64,000 nucleotides of DNA from Alviniconcha marisindica (GCA_018857735.1 JABMCL010003827.1:125001-189000), one strand, 5' to 3'. Shown: positions 1 through 12,042, numbered from the stretch's first letter. Translations and numbers: made by a program. Notes: a model not told the origin generated them from the letters alone.

Positions 1-9
1 CTGATTGAT

Positions 10-155
10 TTTAGCGGTGTTGCACGGAGTTGTTTCACGCTTTCTCGCTTGACTGTTTTTTCCCGGCTGTATCGCCCGTAACACCGGAAGACTCGTTCAA
101 CCCATTGTTCCAGGCTTTATTCACTGTCATGGGTCAGGAAACATGTCAATACAGA
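10..155 (+). repeat. Dispersed repeat family F
   Basis: The segment with AGCGGTGTTG, GAGTTGTTTCACGC, TCTCGCTTGACTGTTTT, CCGGAAGACTCGTT and TTTATTCA is found again, reverse-complemented, at about 30420-30545. Two copies about 30 kb apart indicate a dispersed element; its type is unknown. Confidence 0.75.
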
Positions 156-343
156 TACATGCGGTCACATCCGCAAGAGTGTGTATTATAAACATGTATA
201 CCTTCCTATCAAACTTCAAAGCCTATCTCTCTCAGCAGAGCTAGACGATTGCGTCACGTAAGTTTCATTGCTCTAGTTGTGCACGTACACGCCGGCGTTA
301 ACGTGGGGGAAATCGAGAAATGAGTCGGAGGTAATTCCCCTCC

Positions 344-348
344 TCCCT

Positions 349-377
<29 letters not shown>
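344..377 (+). repeat. Poly(C) tract
   Basis: Nearly pure C run ending at 377. Similar homopolymer C or G runs occur at 7484-7501, 13243-13285, 22827-22852, 26421-26455, 29067-29084 and 59333-59354 (C), and 14977-14998, 19130-19147, 40037-40057, 45217-45244 and 45690-45720 (G). Confidence 0.9.
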
Positions 378-379
<2 letters not shown>

Positions 380-469
380 AAGATCATGAGAAAGGTGGTG
401 TGGTGAGTTCTGCGGCAGTGAATTTTCACGGTGGAGGCTCGGATGCTGCGTGCGGACGATTCCTCAGTC

Positions 470-960
470 TGCAGCTGTTTTGCTGTGGTCAGTGTGAACC
501 GCAGCTGTTTTGCTGTGGTCAGTGTGAACCGCAGCTGTTTTGCTGTGGTCAGTGTGAACCGCAGCTGTTTTGCTGTGGTCAGTGTGAACCGCAGCTGTTT
601 TGCTGTGATCGGTGTGAACCGCAGCTGTTTTGCTGTGGTCAGTGTGAACCGCAGCTGTTTTGCTGTGGTCGGTGTGAACCGCAGCTGTTTTGCTGTGGTC
701 AGTGTTTGCTGTGGTCAGCGTGAACCGCAGCTGTTTTGCTGTGGTCAGTGTAAACCGCAGCTGTTTTGCTGTGGTCAGTGTTTGCTGTGGTCAGTGTGAA
801 CCGCAGCTATTTTGCTGTGGTCAATGTGACCGGCCGCAGCTATTTTACTGTGGTCAGAGTCTGCTGTGGTCAGCGTGAACCGCAGCTGTTTTGCTATGGC
901 AGTCAGTGTTTGCTGTAATCAGTGTGAACCGCATCTGTTTTGCTGTGGTCAGCGTGAACC
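470..960 (+). repeat. 30-bp minisatellite, about 14 units
   Basis: Unit GCAGCTGTTTTGCTGTGGTC plus AGTGTGAACC repeats almost perfectly up to about 700, then with truncated units. Because 30 is divisible by three, two frames stay open (repeats PQLFCCGQCE and NRSCFAVVSV). No start context, splice site or domain suggests these are translated. Confidence 0.95.
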
Positions 961-1045
961 CACGCCTTGCTGGTCAGCACCGTGCTGCACGTGCAAGCCG
1001 CCAATAGCATTGGTCTCTATCGCCTGACGGGTCTGGTCGAGTGGA

Positions 1046-1085
1046 ATGACACACACAGACTGTCTCTCTCTCTCTTTCTCTCTGC

Positions 1086-1117
<32 letters not shown>

Positions 1118-1141
1118 CTGTCTGTCTGTCTCTCTCTGCGG

Positions 1142-1186
<45 letters not shown>

Positions 1187-1190
1187 ATAT
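1046..1190 (+). repeat. (TC)n / (TG)n / (TCTG)n microsatellite cluster
   Basis: Alternating CT, GT and CTGT runs. The open frames on both strands here are due to the simple repeat. Confidence 0.95.
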
Positions 1191-1768
1191 TGCAGATCAA
1201 CTGTGACGAAGCTGTTTGACAGGGTCCACGCTGATACAGTTTGATTCAGCAGCTGCTCTTGCGTGCAGCGTCGGAGGTGTGAACTTCAGTGATGAGACAG
1301 TACTCTTTTACTGAGGCCAACTTTACATCAACAACAAAATGTTTTTAAAATGATATGCAACATCATATCATATACCGCATCGAAGACTACTGTTCTCTAC
1401 GCTAACGTCAGATTGATCTGTGAAGGCGAAATGGTGTGTGTGAGAGAGGGAAGGGGGTAGTTAGTTACTTGATACCTACAGTACAGTCATCAATGTAGGC
1501 TGTATTTGTGCGAAACGGTCTGGAAACATCGATTACAGCTTAAATTAAAATATATAAAAAACAAAACAAAAAACAACAACAAAACTGATAAATAAAAAAT
1601 AAATAAAACAAAAACAAACACCCCCCCCCAAAAACACACACACACACCACACCACAACACAACACACACACACACACACACACACACAACAATTGGGAAA
1701 TGCGACAACGTCCTTGCGATGCACACAACTTCATCAAGATAAAAACAGGACAGCGGCTCTACTTCCAA

Positions 1769-1950
1769 ATCATAGTTCAGGAGCTGTGTCAGTGAGAGTC
1801 AGTCGAGATGGCCGTCCTGGGCTGTCCGTCCTAACGAGCCTTCTGGTTTCCGTGGACGTAAAGCTATATTGAACCATGCTTCGGCACTGGTCTCAGCTTG
1901 TCCCTAATATGTCAACTGACGTCCGAGGACATTAAGCAACACAACAGCAG
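1769..1950 (+). mobile_element. Family B element, 182 bp, with target-site duplication
   Basis: Starts near CATAGTTCAGGAGCTGTG and ends with ACATTAAGCAACACAACAGCAG. It is flanked by CTACTTCCAA at 1759-1768 and 1951-1960. Contains the two hairpin modules typical of the family. Confidence 0.85.
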
Positions 1951-2269
1951 CTACTTCCAACAGGTCTTTAGAAGCCAGTGAACCAACCAGCCATGCGGCT
2001 TTCAAACAGTGCCGAAGCAGGTAAGAAGAAGAAGAGAGAGGCTATTTAGCTCCGTAGCACTAGCATCTGTAAACTGTACTACTTCCATAACGTGGTGTTT
2101 CTGGCCCGGCAGGGGCAAAGACTAACGCCCGATGATGCCGCCAATTACTCCCCTCAGGAGGCTGGCTTCCGAAGCCCGCTGCCTAACGTCAAGACAGCTA
2201 CCTGCCTCACGGGGGCTGCCTGGGGTCGCGTGGCTCACGGGGCAAAAACCAGCATCACGATGCCATAGG

Positions 2270-2665
2270 CCTTCGTGCTCAGCATCTGTAACACTACACT
2301 CAGTTGGATCATCACAAACATTCACGGTTTTGAAATCATCTCCGAAATCTCACCTGTTCAAGCAGGCTCGGCATCTGTAACAGTCTCCCTTGCAAAGTTG
2401 GATCATCACAAACACGCTCAGGTTTTTCAAATCAGCCTTGAAATCTCACCTCTTCAAGCATGTTCAGCATCTGTAACGGTCTCCCTTGCAAAGCTTGGAT
2501 CATCACAAACACGCTCACGTCTTTGAAATCTCTGAAATCTCACCTCTTCAAGCATGCTCAGCGTCTGTAACACTACAGTCTCCCTTGCAAAGTTGGATCA
2601 TCACAAACACACTCACATCTTTCAAATCCTATCGTCACCGAAATCTCACCTCTTCAAGCTATCCT
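2270..2665 (+). repeat. ~95-bp tandem repeat, four units
   Basis: Each unit contains CAGCATCTGTAAC, TTGGATCATCACAAACA and GAAATCTCACCTCTTCAAGC. Units vary by small insertions. Confidence 0.85.
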
Positions 2666-2901
2666 GTTGACTTGTGTGTGTGTGTGCGCGCTGGCGGAAG
2701 TTTGTTTTGACTGTTTTGGTTCTTTGCTTTGTAATGGACTATGTCCTCCAAATGTGGAGAAATAGCACATAAAAGAATACACGGTATATATTAACCGGTT
2801 GTTGTTGTTAGACTTGTTTTAACGCCGAGTCATCCAGGGGGCAGAGGGGGAGCAGAATGTTCCGTAGGGTACACTCTCATTGTGGAGAGGTACTGTCAGG
2901 G

Positions 2902-3083
2902 TAGGTAGGTAGGTAGTGTTGCTTAATGTCCTCGGATGTCGGTTGACATATTAGGGACAAGCTGAGACCAATGCCGACCAATGACAGGTGTGTCATAGCT
3001 CTACGTCCACGGAAACCAGAAGGCTCGTTAGGACGGACAGCCCAGGACGGCTACTCGACTTTCACACAGCTCCTGAACTATGA
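2902..3083 (-). mobile_element. Family B element, 182 bp, with target-site duplication
   Basis: Flanked by ACTGTCAGGG at 2892-2901 and 3084-3093. Tail is a GGTA/GTAG simple repeat next to the hairpin module. It interrupts an A2-type SINE tail whose pieces are seen at 2820-2890 and 3094-3180. Confidence 0.85.
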
Positions 3084-3185
3084 ACTGTCAGGGACCGTGA
3101 TCCTAGAAGGTGTAGAGGGTGGCGGGAGTTGGGTACAAGAGTGGAGGCTATATCTAACGACACTGCCACCGCCGCAGAGCACCGC

Positions 3186-3475
3186 CATAGTTCAGGAGCT
3201 GTGTGAGAGTCGAGGTGGCCGTCCTGAGCTGTCCGTCCTAACGAGCCTTCTGGTTTCCGTGGACGTAAAGAATTATTGAACCGTGCTTCGGCATTGGTCA
3301 CAACTTGTCCCTAATATGTCAATGACATCTGAGGACATTAAGCATCACTTCATCATCATCATCATCGCCGCTTGAAGAGCGTCAGGGGCTGTGTCGAACG
3401 TCGAGGTGGCCGTCCTGGGCTCCCCGTCCCTAACAGTCCGTACTGTCTCTGCGGACGTAAAGCAACATTAAACTT
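3186..3475 (+). mobile_element. Family B element followed by a family C element
   Basis: A family B copy runs from CATAGTTCAGG at about 3186 to a (CAT)n tail near 3366. A C copy follows (CGTCCTGGGCTCCCCGTCCC at about 3413) to about 3475. Exact borders and duplications are not clear here. Confidence 0.7.
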
Positions 3476-3477
3476 AC

Positions 3478-3700
3478 CACCACCGGGATCACCACCAGAA
3501 TGACTCTACATTAAGATGTTATCAACGGTGCGAGTCATTTTAATGTGTCCTAAACTGTGAAGAGGGGCCGGAAAGTCACACCGTGTCACTAAACCACAAC
3601 TTTCGAAAAGAGAGAAGAGCCGAAGCGGATTTGAACCCACGCCCGTCTGCTTACCAGCCTAGCGCCTTACCGCTAGGCCAGACCGGTTTACGTCTTTCGA
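3478..3700 (-). mobile_element. Family A (tRNA-derived) SINE, diverged copy
   Basis: Minus-strand reading gives the tRNA-like head (GGTCTGGCCTAGCGGTAAGG, box A) and a box-B-like GGTTCAAATCC, followed by the A body (CCAGAATGAC, CATTTTAATG). The 3' tail is lost. Confidence 0.75.
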
Positions 3701-3991
3701 CAGAAGAAGAAGGGGCGTTTACGTATAACTGGAAGGAGGGAGAAAATGTTGGACTTAGAAGATGAAGAGCCGGAGGGGAAGAAGATGAACAGATACTTGA
3801 TGCATACCGCCAGCGCCCTGTCCAGTGCGAAGATCATGAGGGCGGAATACATCACGACACAAGTAAAGTCCCTTTCACTGTTCTTGGCACACGTCACACT
3901 GTATTTGAAGAGGATCGAATGAACTGGGAAGGCTGGAATTTGGAAGACAGAATTCCCAGCAGCAGGCGAAGCATGCAAGGCTGTATTCGGA

Positions 3992-4061
3992 TTACTCTGT
4001 GAGGCGTACAGAACCTATAAACTTTTGGCAGCTCTTGGTTCCCAATAGGGGGGACGCTAAT

Positions 4062-4101
<40 letters not shown>

Positions 4102-4215
4102 TCTGTGAGGTGTACAGAACGTAGGCACCTTTGGCAGCTCTTGGTCAGTTCCCAACAGGGGGGACGTTAATTTCAGAGAGAGGGAAAGTGAGAGAGAGAG
4201 AGAGAGGGGTCTTTC
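3992..4215. repeat. Two-copy tandem duplication joined to (GA)n tracts
   Basis: The block TACTCTGTGAGG ... TTTGGCAGCTCTTGG ... GGGGGGACG occurs at 3993 and 4099, each copy followed by GA repeats. Confidence 0.75.
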
Positions 4216-4285
4216 TCTGCATGTCATCTTCCGTCAGGTCTAGACTAAGTAATGGCACAAGGGATTGGGCCGGCTGGGGGTCTCA

Positions 4286-4903
4286 TTAGGACAAGAACAT
4301 AGCTACTAAACACGGAGGGTGCGAAGAATACAACGTCATTCCAGAAGACACACCGCGAAAAACACGATACTGTTGACTTAAGTGGCCGTATTGCAACACT
4401 TTCCCTGAAGGGACAGAACAACCGAAGAGCACGAGTCCCTGGTGCAATCTAAGTTCCCTGATGCAGTCTATCAACGCCACTAAACTTAAGATTAGAACGA
4501 AACGGACACAGCCTCTCCAGCCCCTAGCCTTGACTGAACGTGACTGATGAAACGGCCATGCCGACGAAATTGAAAGGAGTTCTTCGACGCTTTCAAAGTA
4601 ATGAGGCCTTTTCAACGAGTGACAGCGCAACGGGTCCACTTGACAGCTGAAGACTGAAGACATCTGCTGGAGCGACAACCCCGAGTGGTCCAGCCGAGCC
4701 CGTGGAGGAGGAGGGAAAGGACGGCGAGGAAAGGGAAGGGGCTGAAGGGCGGCCTCAGGCTGAGAAAGCAGGCCGTACAGAACCCGCCTTGAAGGAGCAG
4801 CCACGGGCTTTTGAGTCCCGAAGAGGCGGCTTGAGTGAGCCGTGGAGAGAGAGGCTTCTGGCAGTGGAGAACTTGCCAGCACCTGTAACCCGCCGTTACT
4901 CAT
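4286..4903 (-). other. Open frame of 205 codons, unrecognised, probably not a gene
   Basis: This is one of the few long open frames in the left 46 kb not made of tandem repeats. The translation (MSNGGLQVLASS...) has no recognisable domain and a composition like random GC-rich sequence. One hydrophobic stretch (FVLILSLVALI) is present. No splice pattern or promoter supports it. Confidence 0.15.
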
Positions 4904-4926
4904 AGGCCGACTGTAAAGAAAGGCAG

Positions 4927-5350
4927 GTTGTCCCTGATATAATTATGTCAATTTGACACCAGAGGACATTAAGCCCCACAATACATATAATACAGGACTC
5001 GGAGCTCAGGAACAGTCATAGTTCAGGAGCTGTGAGAGTCGAGGTGGCCGTCCTGGGCTGTCCGTCCTAACGAGCCTTCTGGTTTCCGTGGACGTAATGC
5101 TATTTTGAACCTTGCTTCGGCATTGGTCTCAGCTTGTCCCTAATATGTCAACTGACATCTGAGGACATTAAGCATCACTACCTGAGCTCCCCGTCCCTAA
5201 TAGTCCGCATGGTCTCTGTGGAAGTAAAGCAACATTCAACTGAACAAGTGTGACATAGCTCAGGAGCTGTGTGAAAGTACGAGGTGGCCGTCCCGGGCTC
5301 CCTGTCTCTAATAGTCCGTACGGTCTCTGTGGACGTAAAGCAACATCGGA
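4927..5350 (+). mobile_element. Cluster of D, C and B elements; B inserted in C
   Basis: A D-type hairpin module (GTCCCTGATATAATT ... GAGGACATTAAG) is at about 4930-4978. A C element starting about 4985 is split by a B copy (about 5024-5182) and resumes at CTGAGCTCCCCGTCCC. A second C copy spans about 5256-5350, ending GGACGTAAAGCAACATC. Confidence 0.7.
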
Positions 5351-6375
5351 AAAAGAAGAAGGCGGGAGTGTAGATTTGACCAAAAGTGACACTGACCTGT
5401 TGACAAAATTAGTTGTCACTACTGTAAATAGTGTAAAAACCGTTGCAACTGAACTACCTTCTTTTAGCTGGAAGGCATGCAGCAAAATGTTATAGTTTTA
5501 ACCGAAGAAAACCGAAGCATATTTTAATGATTAATCATGAATACAAGAAGCCTAAACTAGCAGTCCAATAAAATGAACGAATGAATAATTTCAACGATTT
5601 GCAGAAAATAGCTTCTGTCTTGTACTAGAGCACAGTCAAACATGATTTGGTTGTATCTTCGATATGATATAATATAGATAACTCTTCATATAATTATGTT
5701 GCCTGTGCCTTGGTAGTACTGATACAGCAGTGGATGGATTAGGATCCTCGCATTGTCCAGTTCACCGCACTGAACCAACCATTGACATCGTCGGTCCAAC
5801 AACTTCAGAAACCGGCTGTGACTGGCTGGATTCTTCACGCTAACAGCCGCTCGGGTTCCGGTTGGCTACAATGGTTTTAATCTCCAAGACAGGTTTCTTG
5901 TGATATTATACAACTGTGTTTACGATTCCGCAACAAAGACTCCATTGCTTGGGCTTTACCTCAGCATTAAGTCCAAAGACACGAAAGATATCGTCACAAT
6001 TTCCGACACTTTTACAATTAAAAACCCCGCCTAAAGGCGAAAGTTCGTCCTCAGTTCTGACGTGCGTATTGTGCTTTCCTCCGTTCGCCATTGGTTCTGC
6101 AGCTAATAACGTTGAACCAGTTGAACGATAAACGCGTTTAGCTACAAATGAAACCTCGGGTTTTCACCCCACTCTGAAATTGCTGCTGACAACCACGCTA
6201 AAAGTTATTAAAATCCGAAAGATGGACAGGTGGAAGTGAACAGGGGGCGTGCTGGAGCGGAGCAGATTAGATCAGACCGAAAACCTTTCTTTGCCCGAGC
6301 CGGGAAATGTTATCAGCTACTGTATCTTGGCACCATTTGCCTCATTTGGGCCCTGTTCAGCTTTTGGCTCTCACG
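5351..6375. other. About 1 kb without recognised gene or repeat
   Basis: Moderate-GC unique sequence. Short open frames on both strands show no domain. Nothing further can be supported. Confidence 0.5.
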
Positions 6376-6380
6376 AAGAA

Positions 6381-6481
<101 letters not shown>

Positions 6482-6799
6482 GGGGTGAGGGGGTCTTTTC
6501 TCGCAGAGAGAAAGAGGCCGTTGTTCACACGGGCATTACGACACTCACTGGCTCCAGTCCTTACGCTCACCTCGAGCAATCCATGGAGCTTTTGTGCCCA
6601 CAATGAACAAGGCACGGCGCAAGAGACAGGAATTAAGCGACTCTGGATTTTCACCGTCATCGTGTGTGTGTGCATGGGGACAACGTAGTCACGGTTCGGT
6701 CCGTCGTACGGTCGAAACTCTGTGTGTGTGTGTGTGTGATCAAAGGACTGTATATTCCGACCTTGAAACAACAACAGTTTTATCGTAAGCTCAGATACA

Positions 6800-7080
6800 T
6801 ACCTGTGTAACGTACTGTTTTTATTGTTGAGTTAACATGCTCAGTGTTTTTTATTGTTTTATTGTTGGGTTAGCATACTTATTGTTTTTGTTGTTGTTGG
6901 GCTAACGTTTTCAATGTTTTTGTTGTTGGGCTAACATACTCAATGTTTTTGTTGTTGTTGTCTTTGTCTGGCTAACGTACTCTGTTTTTGTTGTCTGGTT
7001 GAGGTACTCAATGTTGTTGTTGTTTGGCTAACGTACTCGATGTTTTTGTTGTTGTTGGGCTAACGTACTCAGAGTTGAAC
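6800..7080 (+). repeat. ~32-bp degenerate minisatellite, about nine units
   Basis: Unit built from TTTTTGTTGTTG and GGGCTAACGTACTCAATG with length variation. Confidence 0.8.
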
Positions 7081-7897
7081 TAATCTCTGGCCAGTCTCAC
7101 CCTGGACCGCCCACCCGCTTCCCACACACCCTAACGTGAGATGGAGCGTGTGAAAGGCTGACCATTTCGCCGTCCTGTTATCATCGAGTCGGGTCCATCC
7201 AGGGGATACCTTCGAGTTTCTTATCGCCTTAGCGAGCAATAACAATTCAGTTATCGGCTGCGCTCGGCGAATAAACTGGGGAAACGACGAGAGGTTCATC
7301 TCCAGGCTTCAGATAAGCGTTTATGGCACAGTTTGGGTGCTGTATTTATGGAACAGCTTTTATCGGACCGCTAATCTGGACGTGCATCAGCTGAGTGGTC
7401 AGTGGTCAGTTTTGCTCCCCTCCACCGGCGTATCAAGGGGTTTATGGAAGGTACCGCTTCGCACTCCCCGCAGACCCCCCCCCCCCCCCCCCCCCCCCCC
7501 CACTCACTCTATCTCCCCCCACCCACCCCTCAACCCCACTACCTTACTCCCGGTGGTTGACTAGCTTCACGTCAGGTTCCACCTCTTCCAGGACGAAAAC
7601 GGGACTATTTGGAGGGAACTTTGCGACCGTCTTATCTTCTCGGTGTCTACATTTATTTGAAAGGACAGGGGCGGGTTCAGACCCGAGTTTTGCTTTCTCG
7701 GCCCGGAGCTGAAAGTCTCTGATCAAAGCCATCGACTGGTCTTCGGAATCGGCTTGGTCTCTCGGTCTCGAGTTGCAGATTAGACAAAACCCACACGTCA
7801 ATCTCCGCCTTTCGGATGTAGGCTAAGAGAGGTCGTGTCAGTGTCAGTGAGCAGCTGCCGTTGACATTCTTCTTCTTCTTTGTCGTTCGCTCGGACT

Positions 7898-8108
7898 GGT
7901 CAGAGCTCCGGAGCTGTGTGAAAGTCGAGGTAGCCGTCCTGGGCTTCCCGTTCCTAGTAATAGTCCGTACGGTCTCTGTGGACCTGAAGCAACAGTGACT
8001 GAACTTACTCGGACAGGAACACCGGTTGGTTGGTTGAGTGTTGCTTTACGGCCACAGACGGGAGCCCAGGACGGCCACCTTGACTTTCACATAGCTCCTG
8101 AGCTCTGA
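7898..8108. mobile_element. Inverted pair of family C elements
   Basis: A plus-strand C copy at about 7898-8000 (GAGCTGTGTG ... GTGGACCTGAAGCAACAG) is followed by a minus-strand C copy at about 8022-8108 (GTTGCTTTACGGCCACAGA ... AGCTCCTGAGCTCTGA). Confidence 0.75.
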
Positions 8109-8133
8109 GGAACACCGGTAAGCTGCATGGGAC

Positions 8134-8137
<4 letters not shown>

Positions 8138-8198
<61 letters not shown>
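8138..8198. repeat. (AT)n microsatellite
   Basis: About 60 bp of pure TA repeat, self-complementary. A shorter TA run is at 40541-40579 in front of (GA)n. Confidence 0.95.
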
Positions 8199-8201
<3 letters not shown>

Positions 8202-8477
8202 GCCGCTGTACGCTGAAGGTTCTCCACAGCGCCGTGCATCTTCTTCCGCACCGGCGTCTGTCAGCAGGCCAAGACCGCTAGCTCAGACTGTGGTGGGTCT
8301 GATAGTCCTGCAGGAACTTAGTGTCCCGCCGTCACGGTGGTGTACCGCAGGGTCCGCTGACTATCAAAACCAGAAGAGAAACGAAGAATGAAAGACGAAA
8401 CTGCACATTGCCCATAAACCACAACAGTGGCATGGGAAATTAAGGCGACACGGGGATCTATCCCAGAATCCTACGGT

Positions 8478-8990
8478 ATGTGCGGGTGGTCGCGGGTTCG
8501 GACCCCAGCAGGAGCGGCGGAAGACCGTTCTTCTCCAGCTTTGGCTGAACTTGTTTAACGCTGAGTTGTCTCCGAAAAGGTCCTGGCGGGGACCGAGATC
8601 GCAGGAGGCAGGGGAAGAGGGAGACTGTACCTAACGCTACACCGTCACCGCCGGAATGACTCCTGCATTAAGATGGGCAGCGATGAGAGCCATTTTAGTA
8701 GTGTTTCATTAATTATGAGGGACACAAGACTGTTTGCAGACCACCACTTTTGAAGAGAGAGGACAGCCGAAACGGAATCGAACCGAGGTGCTTCTTGCCC
8801 TCACCAGCCTAACGCCTTCCCACTAGGCCAAACCGACTCACAACCAGCAGAGCCCGTGCACTTTCCGTGCCGACTCCCTTTTCGGTGTCCGTTCCACTCC
8901 GGCTTGTGCCATCGCAGTAGCACGCTAAAGACCCCGGTCACTCTGCCTAAAGTACAGTTGGCAGGTTACAGCTAAGCAGGCATGTATACA
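8478..8990. mobile_element. SINE 'G' split by a family A2 SINE
   Basis: The pieces GGTCGCGGGTTCGGACCCC (box B) at about 8489-8507 and CCGTTCCACTCC...CGCAGTAGCACG at about 8890-8925 belong to the SINE seen whole at 26688-26955. Between them lies an A2 copy on the minus strand (8562-8862) with the tRNA head at its right end and the A2 tail (GAGTTGTCTCCGAAAAGG) at its left. Confidence 0.7.
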
Positions 8991-9186
8991 CCCTTGACCC
9001 AACGAAGTGGGAGTGAGCTAACTAGGCTCAAACTCAAAGACCATAAGCTTTAGCTGTAAATCTTTCCTACGCTGTCCAAGCATAGTGTTCACCACCATCA
9101 GGGAAACGAGCTCACGCCGCGCAGCTCCTCACGGAACCCTCGTCCACAATCATTTCAGCTCGCTGAGCCACTCACTATGGACTGAC

Positions 9187-9401
9187 TGAGACGGCTTGGC
9201 TTAGCGGTTAGGCGTTAGGCTGGAAAGCAGGACCTCGGTTCGATTCCGCTTCGGCTCTCCTCTCTCTTCAAATGTTGTGGTCTGTGAACACTGTCATGTG
9301 ACTTTTGTGCCTCACTAGAATGAAACACTAAAATGGCTCTCATCGCTGCCCATCTGCATGCAGGAGTCATTGTGGTGGTGACAGTGTAGCGTTAGGTACA
9401 T

Positions 9402-9468
<67 letters not shown>

Positions 9469-9541
9469 CATCTCCTGGGATCTCGGTCCCCGCCAGTACC
9501 TCTTCGAAGACAACTCGGCGTTAAGCAACTTTAACCAACCA
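9187..9541 (+). mobile_element. Family A2 SINE with tRNA-like head
   Basis: Head GGCTTGGCTTAGCGGTTAGG gives a box A (TGGCTTAGCGG) and GGTTCGATTCC a box B. The body (TTGTGGTCTGTGAACAC, CATCGCTGCCCATC) is followed by a (TC)n tract and the A2 tail GGGATCTCGGTCCCCGCCAG ... GGCGTTAAGCAAC. Confidence 0.85.
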
Positions 9542-9559
9542 AGAGGACTGATCCTTGGC

Positions 9560-10200
9560 TGATCGCAACTTTAAAAAAAAAAGCAAAAAAAAAAGCTTGC
9601 AGGCAGGGAATGATTCGTCGAATCATTCCCCCATAACCCTCGCCTAAGAGGAAAAGGTCTCACCACCACCACCACCACCAAAATCACCGCACAGTTTAAT
9701 GCAACCCCCCCACCCCACAAAAAAATAAAATAAAATAAAAATGCTGGCAACTCCCGGAAGAGCTGTTTTAGCGGGGATTTAAGGCGTTTCCCTTCAGTTC
9801 ACCATCGACTGAAATGGCAGCCACACACCGAGGTAGGTCCTCGTAAACTGACCCTGACCTGTCGAGTCCGGTGGTTCTACAGCCGAAAGAACACGGGATG
9901 CACTCGGACGGAGTTTGTTCAGTGAGCATCGAGGCAGCTCGGTCGCTCGAGCTGCAGAGCATCGCTGACCACTTGACTCAAACACGAGTTGCCTCCTTCA
10001 AGCGCCTCCCTGCGCCTTCTCTGCATGTCTTTTCTCTGGTTGCTGTAAAAGCGTTGTGCCTTATCTGGGCGGCCAGCTGTTCGTGGTCATCTCTCTCAGC
10101 TTCCAATCTCGGCTTCAGTCCTGCTGGCCGGCCACAGGGCCGGTATGCGTGGCCAGCTTCAGCGCAGGGCGAGGTTTAAATTGGGTTGTCAGTGACCACT
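9560..10200. other. No recognised gene; A-rich stretch then unique sequence
   Basis: Short open frames on both strands at 9768-10180 show no domain. A (CAC)n run lies at 9661-9681. Confidence 0.5.
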
Positions 10201-10205
10201 TGCGT

Positions 10206-10528
10206 GTGAGCCGGTTTGGCCTAGTGGTAATTAGGGCGTTAGGCTGGTAAGCAGAGGGGCCTCGGTTCGAATCCGCTTCGGCTGTCCTTTCTCTTCGAAA
10301 GTTGTGGTCTGTGGACACTGTCATGTGACTTTGTCCCTCACTACCAATTAATGAAACAATCAGATTGCTTTGATCGCTGCTCATCTTGATGCAGGAGTTA
10401 TTCTGATGGTGACAGTGTAGCGATAGGTATATAATCTCCATCTCCCCCCACTTCCACACCCCCTTCTCCCCTTCCCTAATAAGCCTTATGGGTTCTATGG
10501 ACGTTAGGCACCATGTTTACTTATTTAC
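10206..10528 (+). mobile_element. Family A1 SINE, near full length
   Basis: Head TGGCCTAGTGGTAATTAGGG with box B GGTTCGAATCC, A body, and the A1 tail CCCTAATAAGCCTTATGG ... GGACGTTAGGCACCATGTTT with TTAC repeats at the end. Confidence 0.88.
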
Positions 10529-11433
10529 CACTTGTGTGCATACTCTTCTCCTTCTGTCGGCCATAACCATCATGCCGGCTAGCAGTGATCCACAGCAAGG
10601 CCCCTTGCTGCTAACCGCTTTGTCCAGCTCAGAGATCTATGCTGTACACAGTAGGTAGTGTAGTGTAGTGTAGTGTCTCCGTCAAGATTGTTTTGCATCA
10701 GTAGGATACAGTACAATCGGCAATACAATACAGCAATACTTTTTTTGATGCTTATGAAACAAATTTGGTGGGAGATCTGATACTACACTCCGTAAAATAC
10801 CACTCTTATTAGACCACACACACACACACACACACACGAGAGCCACAAAAGTACCACCACCAGCCGCATGTGTGTGTGTGTGCGCGTGCGTCCCATGCGT
10901 GCGTGCGCAGAAAGTGGGGCTGGAAGATGCGGGTTGATGCTACCGGACAGCTTAATACTTTAAACAGACTCGTTCACAAAATAACCTGGGCTAAAAAAAG
11001 AAGCGGGGGAAAAAAAAACGACCTGCCCTGCCCAATGCCGGACCAACCAAGTACAGGTTCAACCGGTGCCGCATGGCAACAAAAAAACAACAACCTAAAA
11101 ACTAAAAACTGCTCCTCCTCGGCGGCGCACTCGCACACCCACAGCACAGCAACGATTTTTTTTCTCCCTTTGCCCACAGGTTGTCTAGCTGTCTCACGGT
11201 AGCACAGTCTTTTTCTTCGAGGAGGGGAGTCAGTGAAGATTTGGTTGTTTGTGAATCGGTGTTTCCATCGGCGAAGAAGCTGCACCCCCTGCTTGATAGT
11301 GCTTATAATTATGATGGGCATACCACCAACCGAGCGGGCAATCAACGTCCCCGTCATCTTATCTCCGCGGCCTGCAGGGATGCCGCGGCTAGGACTGCAA
11401 TATCTACCACTCCATCAACTGAGATAGTCGGAG

Positions 11434-11780
11434 TGAGCCGGTTTCGCCTGGCGGTAAGGCGTTAGGCCGGTAAGCAGAAGGGCCTAAGTTCGGCTCGATT
11501 CCGCTTCGGCTCTCCTCTCTCTTCAGAAAGCTTGTGGTTTGTGGACACTTGTCTTGTGACTTTGTCCCTCACAATTAATGAAACGTTAAAATGAGTCCCG
11601 TCGCTGCCCATCTTGATGCAGGAGTCATTCTGTGCTGACAGTGTGGCTATAGGTATATGATCTCCCTCCTCCCCCACCTCAGTACCCCCCCCCCCCCCCT
11701 TCCCCTCCTTTTTCCCGTCCTTAATAACTTTAAGCCTTATGGTTTCTGTGGACGTTAAGCACCATGTTTACTTACTTACT
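11434..11780 (+). mobile_element. Family A1 SINE
   Basis: Starts GTGAGCCGGTTTCGCCTGGC and has a diverged box B; the body is complete and the tail ends GGACGTTAAGCACCATG then TTAC repeats. A short C run is inside the tail region. Confidence 0.85.
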
Positions 11781-11863
11781 GTGATAGTCGGAATTTCAAC
11801 TTCTTGGTCAGCTCCAAAGTCGTCAGGAGTGCTGCGGCGTCGGAGCTGCTTTGATGAATGCTG

Positions 11864-12042
11864 TGAGGTAGGGAGGCAGTGTTGCTTAATGTCCTCAGAT
11901 GTCAGTTGGACATATTAGGGACAAGCTGAGACCAATGCCGAAGCATGGTTCAATATAGCTTTACGTCCACGGAAACCAGAAGGCTCGTTAGGACGGACAG
12001 CTCAGGACGGCCACTCGACTCTCACATAGCTCCTGAACTATG
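11864..12042 (-). mobile_element. Family B element, about 179 bp
   Basis: Flanked by AATGCTG at 11857-11863 and 12043-12049 (one mismatch further on). Orientation minus; begins CATAG next to the right duplication. Confidence 0.8.

Noticed and set aside
470..960. CRISPR-like array (30-bp repeats)
   Set aside because: Repeats are directly adjacent with no spacers, in a eukaryotic context.
9187..9270. Functional tRNA gene
   Set aside because: The tRNA-like heads cannot fold as a full cloverleaf with an anticodon arm and are always followed by the SINE A body; they are tRNA-derived SINE heads.
10974..11357. 127-codon minus-strand frame (MTGTLIARSVGG...)
   Set aside because: No recognisable domain, low-complexity C-rich and T-rich end, no splice support; left as unproven.
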